Positions 44,401-49,993 of a stretch of DNA of 64,000 bases are shown one piece after another. The DNA comes from an uncultured Bacteroidota bacterium. GTDB lineage: Bacteria > Bacteroidota > Bacteroidia > Chitinophagales > Chitinophagaceae. The DNA is taken from contig CAIUZK010000223.1 in the NCBI GenBank assembly GCA_903903635.1, positions 1-64,000 on the forward strand, written 5' to 3'. Positions within the stretch are counted from its first letter, which is position 1; every line of letters begins with the position of its first letter. The translations under genes were made by a program, and so were the position numbers. The notes under the pieces are model-generated. The model saw only the letters and a list, made by a program, of their open reading frames with translations. It searched no databases and was not told the DNA's origin.

Positions 44401-45965
44401 TAAGTTGGCAGGAAGAATTTGGTAGCTGCATTACTTATTAAGGCACAAGTGCTATTCTCAACGGTCACCGGATAAAACGTCGCATCAGCAGGTACATTAA
44501 CGCTAAGCGACGTGGCAGATGCCGAAGTAACAGCAGCGCGTGTAGCACCGAAATAAACTATGTTATTCCCGGCTGTAGTATTAAAATTAGTACCTGTAAT
44601 TGTCACAGGCGCAAATGGATTAGCAGCATTCGGACTAACTAGTGTAATGGTTGGTGTGGGGTTTACAACAACATTGATAGTTGTAGTTACACTTATAATA
44701 CCATCTGAAACCTGTACTGTAAAGGCATCTGCTCCGATATAACCTGCTGTGGGTGTAAATGTTGTGAAAGCAGGAGATATGTTGGTGCCGCCTGCCGCGC
44801 TCTGTGGTAATCCACCAATAGTTCCATGAGATGGTCCTGATGTAACCGTCCAGTTAAAGGTGGAGCCGATTGTACCTGTTGCAGTAAGCAATGAACTAAT
44901 TGAATTCGTAGAACTAATACAAACCGAAAGGGATTGAGGACTTCCATTATTAAAAGCAAGGCAACCATTACTAACTTCCGCGCCTATGCTTTGAGTAGTA
45001 CCAGCGGCATCATACTTCCTGGCACGATACCAATCAACAACCATATTCCCTGTTCCAGAACATAAAGAACCCAATACGAGCTGCTGATTTGTGGTAGGAT
45101 GAGATAAAAAACCAGCAGTATTGCTTCCACCTGGCCAAGAAGTGATTAGTTGTGTTGCAGTCCTTACCATACTCCAAGTACCTGCTCCACCTAAGGCTCC
45201 AACCCCGTTTAGTGTCATATCATAAAATGCGCAATTCGAAAGGGTGCTACCCACATACATAGTCCCACCACCAAACGACAATGCATTTCCATTAGCTGTT
45301 CCATTATCAACCTGCCCGATATTCGGCCAGTTGCCTGTAGCTGAATTCACTTTTGCCTCACTTGTAATAGGAAAAGCAAAAGAAGAATTAGAAACAATAT
45401 CAACCTCAGATGTTGAACTGAATGATGCTGTACCGCCCCCTATTACTAGACTTCCACCACCATTATGCAATGTCCATTTTGCACCGTCTAAAGCAACACC
45501 ATTAAAATCATCGAAAAACAGGAATGTAGCATTACCATCTGAAGCCGCAGCAGCAACAGGGTTTCCATAATATAGGTAAATAGTGGTTGTTGTACTCGGT
45601 GCAATACTGTTTACATTGATCCAGATAACAGTGGTGGCGGTGTTCATTCCGCTTTCTATCCAGTATGGCAGGTTGGTACAGCTGGCATCAGCAAACCTGA
45701 TATCATTGCCTGATGCCTGCATCTTACCTGCACCTACTAGTGCAGCAGTATTTAATGTTATGGAAACCTGGTAGTTTGAAAGCGTAGAAGCTCCAAGGTT
45801 CGTTACAGTAACCGGCACAGAATGCACCCAGCTACAATTACAAGAAGCCCATGAGGGAATGCTTAATAACAATATCCCAAATAAAAGAACCGCCTTCTTA
45901 AAACTAAGTCCGCCCATTTTTTTTACAATTTGCTGCATTTGGAAGGATAGATTTCCTGATCTCAT
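29451..45965 (-). CDS. Giant (5504 aa) modular secreted protein: DUF2341-like/LamG-like N-terminus, IPT, FG-GAP propellers, PKD, BIg2-like arrays, YCAGG-module arrays, Ig-like, T9SS type A sorting domain
   Basis: Single uninterrupted ORF; signal peptide (KKAVLLFGILLLSIPSWAS); CSWVHSVPVTVTN..YWIESG..IYLYYGNP; DxDGDGKxD repeats; C-terminus RLAPNPNKGQFILSGKF...NGMYIVNLRSLTDNKVFHMVVEQ. Confidence 0.93.
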   Translation of the reverse strand: MRSGNLSFQMQQIVKKMGGLSFKKAVLLFGILLLSIPSWASCNCSWVHSVPVTVTNLGASTLSNYQVSITLNTAALVGAGKMQASGNDIRFADASCTNLPYWIESGMNTATTVIWINVNSIAPSTTTTIYLYYGNPVAAAASDGNATFLFFDDFNGVALDGAKWTLHNGGGSLVIGGGTASFSSTSEVDIVSNSSFAFPITSEAKVNSATGNWPNIGQVDNGTANGNALSFGGGTMYVGSTLSNCAFYDMTLNGVGALGGAGTWSMVRTATQLITSWPGGSNTAGFLSHPTTNQQLVLGSLCSGTGNMVVDWYRARKYDAAGTTQSIGAEVSNGCLAFNNGSPQSLSVCISSTNSISSLLTATGTIGSTFNWTVTSGPSHGTIGGLPQSAAGGTNISPAFTTFTPTAGYIGADAFTVQVSDGIISVTTTINVVVNPTPTITLVSPNAANPFAPVTITGTNFNTTAGNNIVYFGATRAAVTSASATSLSVNVPADATFYPVTVENSTCALISNAATKFFLPTYNNASYAPNTVNFDAKVDFNGGLNGAEGVSLVDVDGDGKADLVVASYNSSSIFIYKNTSASGSITAGSFAAPVSFTTGTNPTQIAFSDIDGDGKPDLAVSNQGSGSVSVFRNTSTPGTISLAPQIVLTPGGVPYGIAIQDLDGDGKADLAVTNVASAFLYTYRNTSSAGSISFGSVGTFAIAGGSIGVALGDMNGDGLPDAVCSNMNFGMNSVSVLVNASSPGAISFAAKVDFATGTTPYGVALADIDGDGKLDIITANQGSSNVSVIRNNTFPAMNSHVEFIAGTNPWWVSVGDVDGDGKPDIACTNRGSNTVSVFRNTATSGTIAAGSFANAVGFTTGSSPVTVAIGDLDGDGKPEMAVTSFNSNIVSVFHNNPLLPNTGTLTVCPGLTTTLSNSFAGGGTWSSSAPTIASVVAGTGVVTGILEGGTANITFTTAGTSQVVVSSVTVTATPTVTNISPLVGFPTSSVTITGTNFNTTTTNDVVWFGATRATVNTASATSLTVSVPVGSVFGPVTVENATCGLQAASTGTYLQNYSNGAYIANTVNFDPQFTMTTGSSPWDVALGDIDGDGKSDIVVVNNGSNTITVFRNISSSGSLTSGSFSAGVSFATGSSPIGLAIGDVDGDGKLDVATANSGTTTVSVLRNTSTPGTISFSANVDISIGASAPTNVIIGDVDGDGKPELITCNFSSNNISVLQNVSVPGVINGSSFNSAVNFTAGTNPEGLAFGDIDGDGKPDIGVSNRNSNNISLLRNTSTIGTINAGTLASAVNFGAGTSPVGMRFADIDGDSKLDVVVANNGANNFSVFRNTATSGVPFVAGSLAARVDYGTSSNPFFNIGIGDIDGDGKPDVISTNSNGGSIFVFRNTATSGTINAGSFANAVNFAAAGGTTPNEYVSAVGDLDGDGKADIVVSNKSSASISVLRNDPLQPITGTFVVCQNGPTSTLSEAAIGGTWTSNNPAIATVGATTGVVAGLTAGTTTITYQGTASGLTPGNYTTQTVTVNAQSSAAFTATPNPFCIGIATTFNNASAGITAYAWNFGDAITAAGNNPIHTYAAPGTYTASLQVTNTNGCISSATGIVTVNPLPVAISGSLSVCTGLTTTLSNANPGGTWSSASPGVATINAGSGLVNALTPGTTVITYTLPTGCAITATVTVSQTPAAIGVPGPVCVGSNITLTDAYLPGTGVWTSSNTAFASIIAGSGVLTGVGAGSPVITYTIPATGCFNTATVVVNPLPAAISGTLAICSGLNSTLADATPLGTWSSSTPAVATVGALTGTVNAVGAGPGNSTITYTLPTGCIATAIVTVNPNPASILGTATVCTGFTTTLTDATLLGTWSTSNPTVATVGAGSGVVTGVAPGNATISYTLATGCLASVIYTVNLTPAVTTGTTTVCVGSTTTLSDATAGGTWTTSNPAQATVGALTGIVSGVSNGNPNILYTMPTSCFVSTPITVNPLPLSIGGATNVCVGLTATVTDASGASTWTSSNPTYATVGAATGLVTGLSAGVITITFTLPTGCAVSAPFTVNPSPAAITGATSVCATLTTLFANSVTGGTWSSAAPGTALVNAVSGLVTGVAAGSTNIIYTLPAGCNATKAITVNPQPSAIVGASGVCVGLTTSLTDPTIGGTWSSSNPATATISVGGLVTGITAGTLNLSYTLPAGCFSVQPFTVNPTPAAITGTNVVCVGSNVTLSDVTSGGTWSSSDVGRATVNAATGVVTGVSSGNPSIIYTLPAGCTATYPITVNAVPNIASFATSATSQCTSIASTVTITSASLGAGTFTVIYNLSGANSASASTATLTMGGGGSGTFTIPSGLLANSGATTVTVTQITNNFGCSSALSSGNTSSFTVYPYPVAYTVTGTGGYCAGGTGIHVMLSNSAGGISYQLYLGGVATGAPVAGTFVTLDMGAQTTAGTYTVIGTNTTTLCASNMTGSAIITVNPLPTVYAVTGGGSYCAGGTGVVIGMANSDIGNTYQLYLGGVASGSPVTGTGGAISFGLRTSAGTYTVIATTTATTCTNTMGGSAIVVVNPLPGAITGTASVCPGLTTTLASASPTGTWTSVNTAAATVNAASGVVTGVSAGTSVISYTLPTGCVATTIVTVNPNPSAIIGAGPVCTGSTLALTDASSGGTWASSNVGEATIGAATGIVAGVNAGTPTMTYTLPTGCLATAQVTVNNTPAAITGTTTVCPGQTTLLSSTTAGGSWTSSNSSVATVNAATGLVSGVAAGSPVITYTVNGCFVISTITVNPLPAAITGTASVCVGSSVTLADANPGGTWSSSNPSFATVIALTGVVTGVSAGTLTITYTLPTGCYTTTSFVVNPIPAAITGVNNVCIGLTTNLGNTITGGVWTSSNGALATVIAGTGVVTGVSAGTLNITYTLPGGCLTTYAITVNPNPVSISGANNVCVGLNTALTDATPAGTWSSSNTAIGSISVGGVVTGVSAGNITITYTLATGCINTLPFTVNALPSAITGTLNLCVGLTTALGSTPGGGTWSSSNTLLATVNAGTGVVTGVAAGNPNITYTLPTGCIISSAITVNPTPAAITGANTVCTGLTTALADATSGGTWSSSDLTLATVNAASGVVTGVAAGNVVITYTLPAGCTAILPMTVNTQPAAITGAGSVCTGFTTTLADITAGGTWTSSNTSVATVGALTGVVSGITAGAVTITYTMPGGCTSLRLFTVNQTPSPITGVSNVCVASTATLINPSIGGSWTSSNIGIGTVGLLTGVVTGISAGAITITYTLPAGCNVTYPLTVNPLPAAIAGFSTVCVAATSTLTDATAGGVWSSSNVASAIIGSASGIITGVAAGTTTFTYTLPTACIATMPVTVNALPVIYSVTGGGNYCAGGSGVAIGLSNSTIGINYQVYYNNGVITNTYGTPWAGTGAAINFGLFTGAGVYTVVAINAATGCNVQMNASATVGINVLPTAYTVTWVGSGSYCAGTTGVTVGLSNSTTGVNYQLYLGGVAVGTPVAGITGNAISFGAQVAAGVYTVIATNASTGCTQAMTGTATVVINPLPTLYTINGGGGVCPGGSVAIGLSNSDLFINYTLKQGATSIVTVAGTGSAISFGLQSTLGAYTVTALNTITGCTTTMSGTVSITSNPLPTNTYVLSSTAVSYCLGSTPPTFNLSNTQTGVNYQLMYFGVPSGAPVAGTGLPITFGTRSGAGVAAYTVAGTNIATTCSSTMTGTVSLAINPLPNVYTIYGGGSFCAGGAGSIDSLSGSDIGINYSLVLVGTGTIGTLPGTGLPLSSGLVTTPGTYTAFAQNSLTTCSVNMLGSALITSNPLPTAYAVTGTGSYCAGGAGLHVGLANSDLGINYQVFKAGLAVSPVIAGTGAALDFGFFTAGTYTIQATNAATLCTFNMTGGAVITANPLPLVQNVTGGGSYCAGGTGVHIGLSSSTVGVNYQLYIGLSLSGAFVPGTGAAIDFGLKTAAGSYTVIATNATTLCTNTMSGSATVTITALPTVNNVTGGGAYCAGGTGVHIGLNGSVVGNSYQLYNGAGLSGAAIAGTGLPLDFGFRFLAGTYTVVATNSTTLCTSNMAGSAVINVNALPTLYNVTGGGSYCAGGTGVHVGLNNSTTGVNYQLYVGPTAVGSVIAGTGSSIDFGFQVLSGVYTVVATDATSGCTNNMTGSVSVSINATPSVYTVYGGGNYCAGGTGVHVLLTGSQGGVTYQLYNGLVPVTSLAGTTTGLDFGLMTSAGSYTVVATDNTSGCTANMTSSTSVVITSLPIVYSVSGGGAYCAGGTGVHIGLSNSELGVSYQLYSGTLTAGSPVTGTGSSLDFGLQNIAGTYTVVATNPSSCVSNMAGSAVVSVNPLPGTYTVTGGGSYCAGGTGVNVGLSGSNSGINYQLYRGTTLVGSPLTGTGSLLDFGVQSISGTYTVVAINSATACTMNMTGSVSVTQNALPAVYTVTGGGSYCAGGSGLSVGLSNSSTGISYQLYRGTLAIGGLVGGTGIALDFGIQTSAGTYTVVASDDLTGCTSTMTGSASIVINSLPVAFNVTGGGSYCSALASTLHVGLSGSQFGYNYQLYNGTTAIGAAMAGTGTAIDFGVQSLAGNYTVVAINAGTGCTNTMTGSATITINATPVVYTVTGGGGYCVGGTGVHIFLSGSDHSINYQLYNGTVVSGAALGGSGTGLDFGLLTAAGAYSVVATDPATSCSSNMGSTATVAINALPLTFAVSGGGGYCSGAPGVHVMLNGSESGVNYQLYHNDTPVVMGTIAGTGFALDMGVQSMVGTYTVGAVNATTGCSNTMTSSAVISINPLPAQFTVTGGGNYCNGGTGLNVGLSGSATGINYRLYRGGVALGSAVAGTGGSINFGLQTVSGIYTVIATNPSTGCTSNMTSSVSISVDPLPIVYSVAGGGSYCSGSTGVDVTVSLSETGVSYQLYHNSALIGSPVAGTGSLLHFGPQILAGIYTVVATNNATGCTSNMTGSATVSINSLPVVYNTNGGGSYCAGGTGVTVTLSGSNTGINYQLYNTSSIGGAVPGTGLGLNFGLQTTAGAYFVVATNATTGCKDTMAGSANVTVNTLPSAYALTGGGNYCSGGSGIAIGLIGSNTGISYQLYTSSPLTATGSPVHGNGAAITFGLQTAAATYSVVATDTATGCSSNMTGTVTINVIPTVIPDVTVVSSLGDTVCYGTSVTYSAISTHGGTSPSYSWTINGLAVGSGANYTYMPVNGDDVKVKLTSSEACPSPDTAVYTITMMVRDNLTPDVAIVALPGDTVCTGTLVNFTASSVNGGNAPVYTWFINSGMVATGSTYTYAPSNNDVVYCRLTSNYPCLVTATAISNYKTMDVQNVIAPAVSIDVAYGTSVGPNVYNTTFTATVSAGGLAPTYQWLVNGAPVPGATNATYLAATLIDGQEVSCYAGVNSTCGLQTAISKVIVQSANVGVQPVVNTGGEIRLAPNPNKGQFILSGKFAAGNDESLILEITDIVGQVVYHTNVTTHNGEINERVILGNNLANGMYIVNLRSLTDNKVFHMVVEQ
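30545..35905 (-). repeat. Array of 20 ~85-90-aa YCAGG modules within the giant gene
   Basis: Repeated YxVTGGGSYCAGGTGVHVGLSGSxxGxNYQLYxG...GTGxxxDFGLQTxAGTYTVVATNxxTGCTxxMTGSAxVxINPLP; approximate coordinates. Confidence 0.9.
35905..38330 (-). repeat. Array of 11 ~73-aa BIg2-like modules
   Basis: ITGxxxVCVGxTTTLxDATxGGTWSSSNxxxATVxAxTGVVTGVSAGTxxITYTLPTGCxxTxxITVNPxPAA repeats; approximate coordinates. Confidence 0.9.
38330..38850 (-). repeat. Two further YCAGG modules interrupting the BIg2-like arrays
   Basis: YTVTGTGGYCAGGTGIHVMLSNSAGG... and YAVTGGGSYCAGGTGVVIGMANSDIG... Confidence 0.85.
39150..41170 (-). repeat. Array of nine ~73-aa BIg2-like modules
   Basis: Same consensus as 35905-38330, from ISGSLSVCTGLTTTL to ITGTNVVCVGSNVTL; approximate coordinates. 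Confidence 0.88.
41620..42780 (-). repeat. Seven FG-GAP/VCBS-like repeats (propeller B)
   Basis: Seven GDxDGDxKxD motifs: ALGDIDGDGKSD, AIGDVDGDGKLD, IIGDVDGDGKPE, AFGDIDGDGKPD, RFADIDGDSKLD, GIGDIDGDGKPD, AVGDLDGDGKAD. Confidence 0.9.
43260..44400 (-). repeat. Seven FG-GAP/VCBS-like repeats (propeller A)
   Basis: Seven motifs: SLVDVDGDGKAD, AFSDIDGDGKPD, AIQDLDGDGKAD, ALGDMNGDGLPD, ALADIDGDGKLD, SVGDVDGDGKPD, AIGDLDGDGKPE. Confidence 0.9.
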
Positions 45966-46408
45966 AAGTCGTGATTTATTTAAAAAAAACTCGGAAACAG
46001 ATTAAATTAATAATTTCTTAATGCATAATATTAGAGCCCCGTCACAGCAGTATGCGGCACTTTAACATTATGAATTGTAAACATAATGCTTTATTCTAAA
46101 AAAAACAAAACATAGCTGAAATAAATAGGCGTAAACTGTATATTTTATTCTTGAAACTGATATGATCCACTGGTTCTTCGTCTTTATCTAATGGCTAAAT
46201 TTTCAAACATATATTTCTTGTTATGTATATATGTTACTATACATATGACAACATATACCAACAAGGTTTTTTGATTTCAATAATATGTTGCTGAACCTTC
46301 AGGTTTTAAAAAAGTCTCAAGCAAAGCAAATCGCCAGGCAAAGTAATTGCCCGGAAATAAATAAAATAAAAACAATATAAATGAAACAATCTTGGTTCAG
46401 AATCGGAT

Positions 46409-46987
46409 TTACACCACCATTTCAGCAGGAATCAACCGCGAGGCCCATGCATAAAGGGAATCGAATTGTTCGTCGATAAGGTCATGTGGCATGTCGAAAG
46501 GGACATGTTTGGTAGTGAGGAAAACGTTATACATAGCCAGCCTTTTTCCAAATTCCATATCACTTAAACTATTGCCGATCATCACGCACTTTTTAAAATT
46601 AATTTCGGGGAAATCCTGCTGAGCCTGCAGACCCATTCCTGTATTTGGTTTGCGGTTATGGTCGTCATCGGTAACCGAGGTCGCGGCATAAATTTTATCA
46701 ACCCTGCCGCCATGATCTGCAACGGCCATGCGCATATTTTTATTTATATCCCGGAGATCTTCCATACTCATGATACCCCGCCCTACCCCTCGCTGGTTGG
46801 TAACAACTACTATGTTGCCGAATACATGGCTCAATACCCTGAGCGCCTCTAGTACGCCATCATGAAATTTAAATTCATCCCATGATGTAATATATGACCC
46901 CACAGACTCTACATTGATTACGCCATCACGGTCAAGAAATAAAGTCCAGGATTTATCTATTTCGGGTTTATTATTGAAAAGTTTCAT
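46409..46987 (-). CDS. HAD-IIIA phosphatase, GmhB/HisB-like
   Basis: ORF 46409-47107; likely start MKLFNNKPEIDKSWTLFLDRDGVINVE at 46987; VVTNQRGVGRGIMS, KPNTGMGLQAQQDFP. Confidence 0.87.
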   Translation of the reverse strand: MKLFNNKPEIDKSWTLFLDRDGVINVESVGSYITSWDEFKFHDGVLEALRVLSHVFGNIVVVTNQRGVGRGIMSMEDLRDINKNMRMAVADHGGRVDKIYAATSVTDDDHNRKPNTGMGLQAQQDFPEINFKKCVMIGNSLSDMEFGKRLAMYNVFLTTKHVPFDMPHDLIDEQFDSLYAWASRLIPAEMVV

Positions 46988-46998
46988 AAGGTCTGTTT

Positions 46999-47583
46999 TT
47001 AAAACAACTGCTCTTCTACCAACTGGCAAATTATATGCCCGATCATAATATGCGACTCCTGAATTCTCGGGGTATCGCTGCTGGGCACATTGATGAGGTG
47101 ATCGCAAACTGCTTTCATCTTACCTCCGCCTTCTCCTGTTAATCCTACACAAATCATACCAATCTCTCTGGCCTGCTCCATTGCCTTGATAATATTAACA
47201 GAATTGCCCGAGGTGCTCAGCCCTACCAGTACATCGCCGGGCTTCCCCGTACCTTTCACAATCCGGCTGTATACCACATCATAACCATAATCGTTGGCTA
47301 CCGCTGTCATATAAGATGAATTGCAGTGAAGTGCTTCAGACGGAAGCGGATCCCTGTCTGAATAAAACCTGCCGCTGAATTCAGCGGCCAGATGCTGGGC
47401 ATCGGCAGCGCTGCCGCCATTGCCGCAGAAAAGCACTTTATTGCCTGCCGCAAAAGCATCGGCTATCAGTCTGGTTACAGTTCCAATTTTTTCAATTAAG
47501 GTAAGGTCAGTAAGTATGTGCTGCTTTACGTCAATAGAAGATTGTATGATCTTTTTTATTTCCTGTTGCATCGTGTTTGCCAA
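46999..47583 (-). CDS. gmhA: SIS-domain sedoheptulose-7-phosphate isomerase
   Basis: 194-aa ORF; LFCGNGGSAADAQHLAAEFSGRFYSDR, VGLSTSGNSVNI, TPRIQESHIMIGHIICQLVE. Confidence 0.9.
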   Translation of the reverse strand: MANTMQQEIKKIIQSSIDVKQHILTDLTLIEKIGTVTRLIADAFAAGNKVLFCGNGGSAADAQHLAAEFSGRFYSDRDPLPSEALHCNSSYMTAVANDYGYDVVYSRIVKGTGKPGDVLVGLSTSGNSVNIIKAMEQAREIGMICVGLTGEGGGKMKAVCDHLINVPSSDTPRIQESHIMIGHIICQLVEEQLF

Positions 47584-47863
47584 AAATACATGCTAAAGAT
47601 CAATTCAAAAATAAAAATCCATAAACAACAGGGTGTAATACACACTTATTTAACATTCTTCTGAATTTTAGCATTATTACGGGCCGGGCCAAACCAACAA
47701 TTAAACATAACGATATATAACTGAGACTACATGTTCACAAAAACAGCTCACTTAAAAAAATAGTCTGCCCACATTTTCAAGTTCAACAATTTCACGAATT
47801 ATTACTGAATGGATAGTTCTCCCTCACAAAGTCCCAATCTTTCAATCTGGGTGAATCATTAGT

Positions 47864-49183
47864 TTATTTCGCCACAGCGATCCTGTACTTCTTTCCCTTC
47901 ATTTTGTCATGCTGTACATTCTTCAGCAGTTGTTTCACTTTATTTCTTTTCACAGCCGCATAGCTCATATGGTCCTTCACATCTATCAGCCCAAGGTCCC
48001 CTTTCTCCAGTTGTCCCACCTTAGAAAAGAAGCCTACAATATCTGTTTTATTAAGTTTATCTTTTTTGCCTCCGCTTATATAAATGGTTGTCCACTGCGC
48101 ATCAGGTGGCAATGCATTATCGCTTTTCAAAACCAGTGCCTCGCTTTCTTCTGTATGCCATGCAGGCACAGTCTCTTCGGCATGAAGCAGCAGGTAGGCA
48201 GTACCTTCAGCATCTTGTCTTGCAGTACGTCCGTTGCGGTGTATGAACTCTTCAGCGGTTGTAGGCATATGGTAGTGCACAATATGCTTCACCTCCGGTA
48301 TGTCAAGTCCGCGTGCAGCAAGGTCGGTAGCTATGAGGTACCATACCGATCCGTTCCTGAAACGGGCCAGCGTTTGCTCCCGTTCTGTTTGCTCCAGCCC
48401 CCCATGAAAATAGGCATTTTCAATACCCATCTCTGTTATCAGATTATGCGTACGTTCTGCCGCTTCTCTATGGTTGCAAAATACCAATGTAGACTCCCCT
48501 CCTATCTGGCAAAGCAGATTAAAAAGTGTTTCCGCTTTATCTTTCGTTGGCGATATTACCCGCTTCAGTTCCAGTTTTCCGGCTGCCGCTTTTTCACTTA
48601 TAAAATCCAGCGTTACCGGGTGCTCAACACCTGTAAATGGTGGTATCTCAACCGCCGCCGTGGCCGACACAAGTATGCGCTTGTGCAGGTGATACAGCTT
48701 GCTGATGATAAAAGACATTTCATCCTCAAAGCCCAGTGCCAGCGACTTGTCAAACTCATCCAGCACCAGTGTGTTGATGTTTTTGCAATCTATGGTACCA
48801 CGCACTATATGATCCATTACCCTGCCCGGCGTACCAATAATAAGCGCAGGTGGTGTTTTAAGGTTGTTGATCTCTGTCTCCAGCAAATGGCCGCCATAAC
48901 AGGCATTGGCTTTAAAGCCGGTCGACATTTTCTTCCATACCTGTTCTATCTGCAGCGCCAGTTCGCGCGATGGAACCAGCACCAGGCACTGAGGATTCTT
49001 AAACGATGCTTTAAGTATTTTCAGCACCGGCAGCAGATAGGCCAGTGTTTTACCCGACCCCGTTGGCGCCAGCAACAGTACATCCCTTTCCTTTAATATT
49101 GCCTTATGCGCGGCCTCCTGCATTTCATTGAGGGCTGCTATATTGAATGACCGGAGAATACTATTGGTATCTGTATGCTGCAT
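47864..49183 (-). CDS. DEAD/DEAH-box RNA helicase (DbpA-like C-terminus)
   Basis: 439-aa ORF; LAPTGSGKTLAYLLP, VLDEFDKSL, SATA, HRNGRTARQD; C-terminal IYISGGKKDKLNKTDIVGFFSKVGQL. Confidence 0.93.
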   Translation of the reverse strand: MQHTDTNSILRSFNIAALNEMQEAAHKAILKERDVLLLAPTGSGKTLAYLLPVLKILKASFKNPQCLVLVPSRELALQIEQVWKKMSTGFKANACYGGHLLETEINNLKTPPALIIGTPGRVMDHIVRGTIDCKNINTLVLDEFDKSLALGFEDEMSFIISKLYHLHKRILVSATAAVEIPPFTGVEHPVTLDFISEKAAAGKLELKRVISPTKDKAETLFNLLCQIGGESTLVFCNHREAAERTHNLITEMGIENAYFHGGLEQTEREQTLARFRNGSVWYLIATDLAARGLDIPEVKHIVHYHMPTTAEEFIHRNGRTARQDAEGTAYLLLHAEETVPAWHTEESEALVLKSDNALPPDAQWTTIYISGGKKDKLNKTDIVGFFSKVGQLEKGDLGLIDVKDHMSYAAVKRNKVKQLLKNVQHDKMKGKKYRIAVAK

Positions 49184-49652
49184 TGTGCAAAGGTAGGCTA
49201 ATGTAGCATTGAGGAAATAATAAAATCCGCTACAGGAAGTTGATCAATTTATTGAATCCCTGAAAATGCGCTGTGGATTTCTTAAGGCTTAATCAATAAT
49301 ACCCGACTTTCCTTTCCATTAACTTCACCTTCTCTTTTAAATGGCTCATGGGCTTTTTATTTTTTTCCTGTGCTCCGGCCTTTGTACAGGGAGCACTCTA
49401 TATCACAACAAGCAAACCATATATAAAAAAGCCACGAAACACAAATTCTATTTAAAGCCCAAAGGAACGAACGTTGATGAATTAAAAATGCAGGAGAACA
49501 ATTAAGATGGCATAAGTATTTTTATCATCATACATAAGGAAAATTGCCGCCGCTTATATAGCAACACAGTTATCCATGCATCAATACTTAATTACCAAAA
49601 TCAGCCCATTCCAAAAATAGAAAAGCTGTAGCTACAGGAAAGAATTTGCAGA

Positions 49653-49859
49653 TTAATACAAGGTACGGCCATAATGCGGCGTACGCACCCACAGGCGGCG
49701 ACCGCCAAAATTATTGCCCTTATGATAAAAGAACTTTGGATGATGCCTGGTACTCCATTTGAAATCACCACTCCTGCGCCAAAAGCAGGAACTCAATCCA
49801 AAATTAAAGGAGATCGCAAGGAACACTAACAGAATAATATTTCTCAGGGTATTCTTCAT
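49653..49859 (-). CDS. Small basic lipoprotein, hypothetical
   Basis: 68-aa ORF with signal/lipobox-like SFNFGLSSCFWRR. Confidence 0.45.
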   Translation of the reverse strand: MKNTLRNIILLVFLAISFNFGLSSCFWRRSGDFKWSTRHHPKFFYHKGNNFGGRRLWVRTPHYGRTLY

Positions 49860-49993
49860 CTTTTTATTCTTTAAGCAAAGAAAAGAAAAATAATTTTAAA
49901 TAACACTATGCTAACCCCAAATAAATGAAGAAGAAAACCGATAAACTATTTTAACCATACCCCCGGCCTGGTTTTTTTCAGGATATTTAACCC

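Noticed and set aside
46409-47107. N-terminal 40 aa extension of the HAD phosphatase ORF
   Set aside because: Extension overlaps gmhA and lacks family similarity; ATG at 46987 fits the HAD N-terminus.
47909-49096. 395-aa + strand ORF
   Set aside because: Antisense to a clear DEAD-box helicase; composition (Cys/His/Arg/Gln-rich, no recognisable motif) is typical of a shadow ORF.
49461-49540. Possible fourth, degenerate MITE-like copy (aacgttgatgaattaaaaatg...taagatggcataagtatttttatcatcatac)
   Set aside because: Similarity is patchy and the segment overlaps a plausible small ORF; not enough to call a copy.
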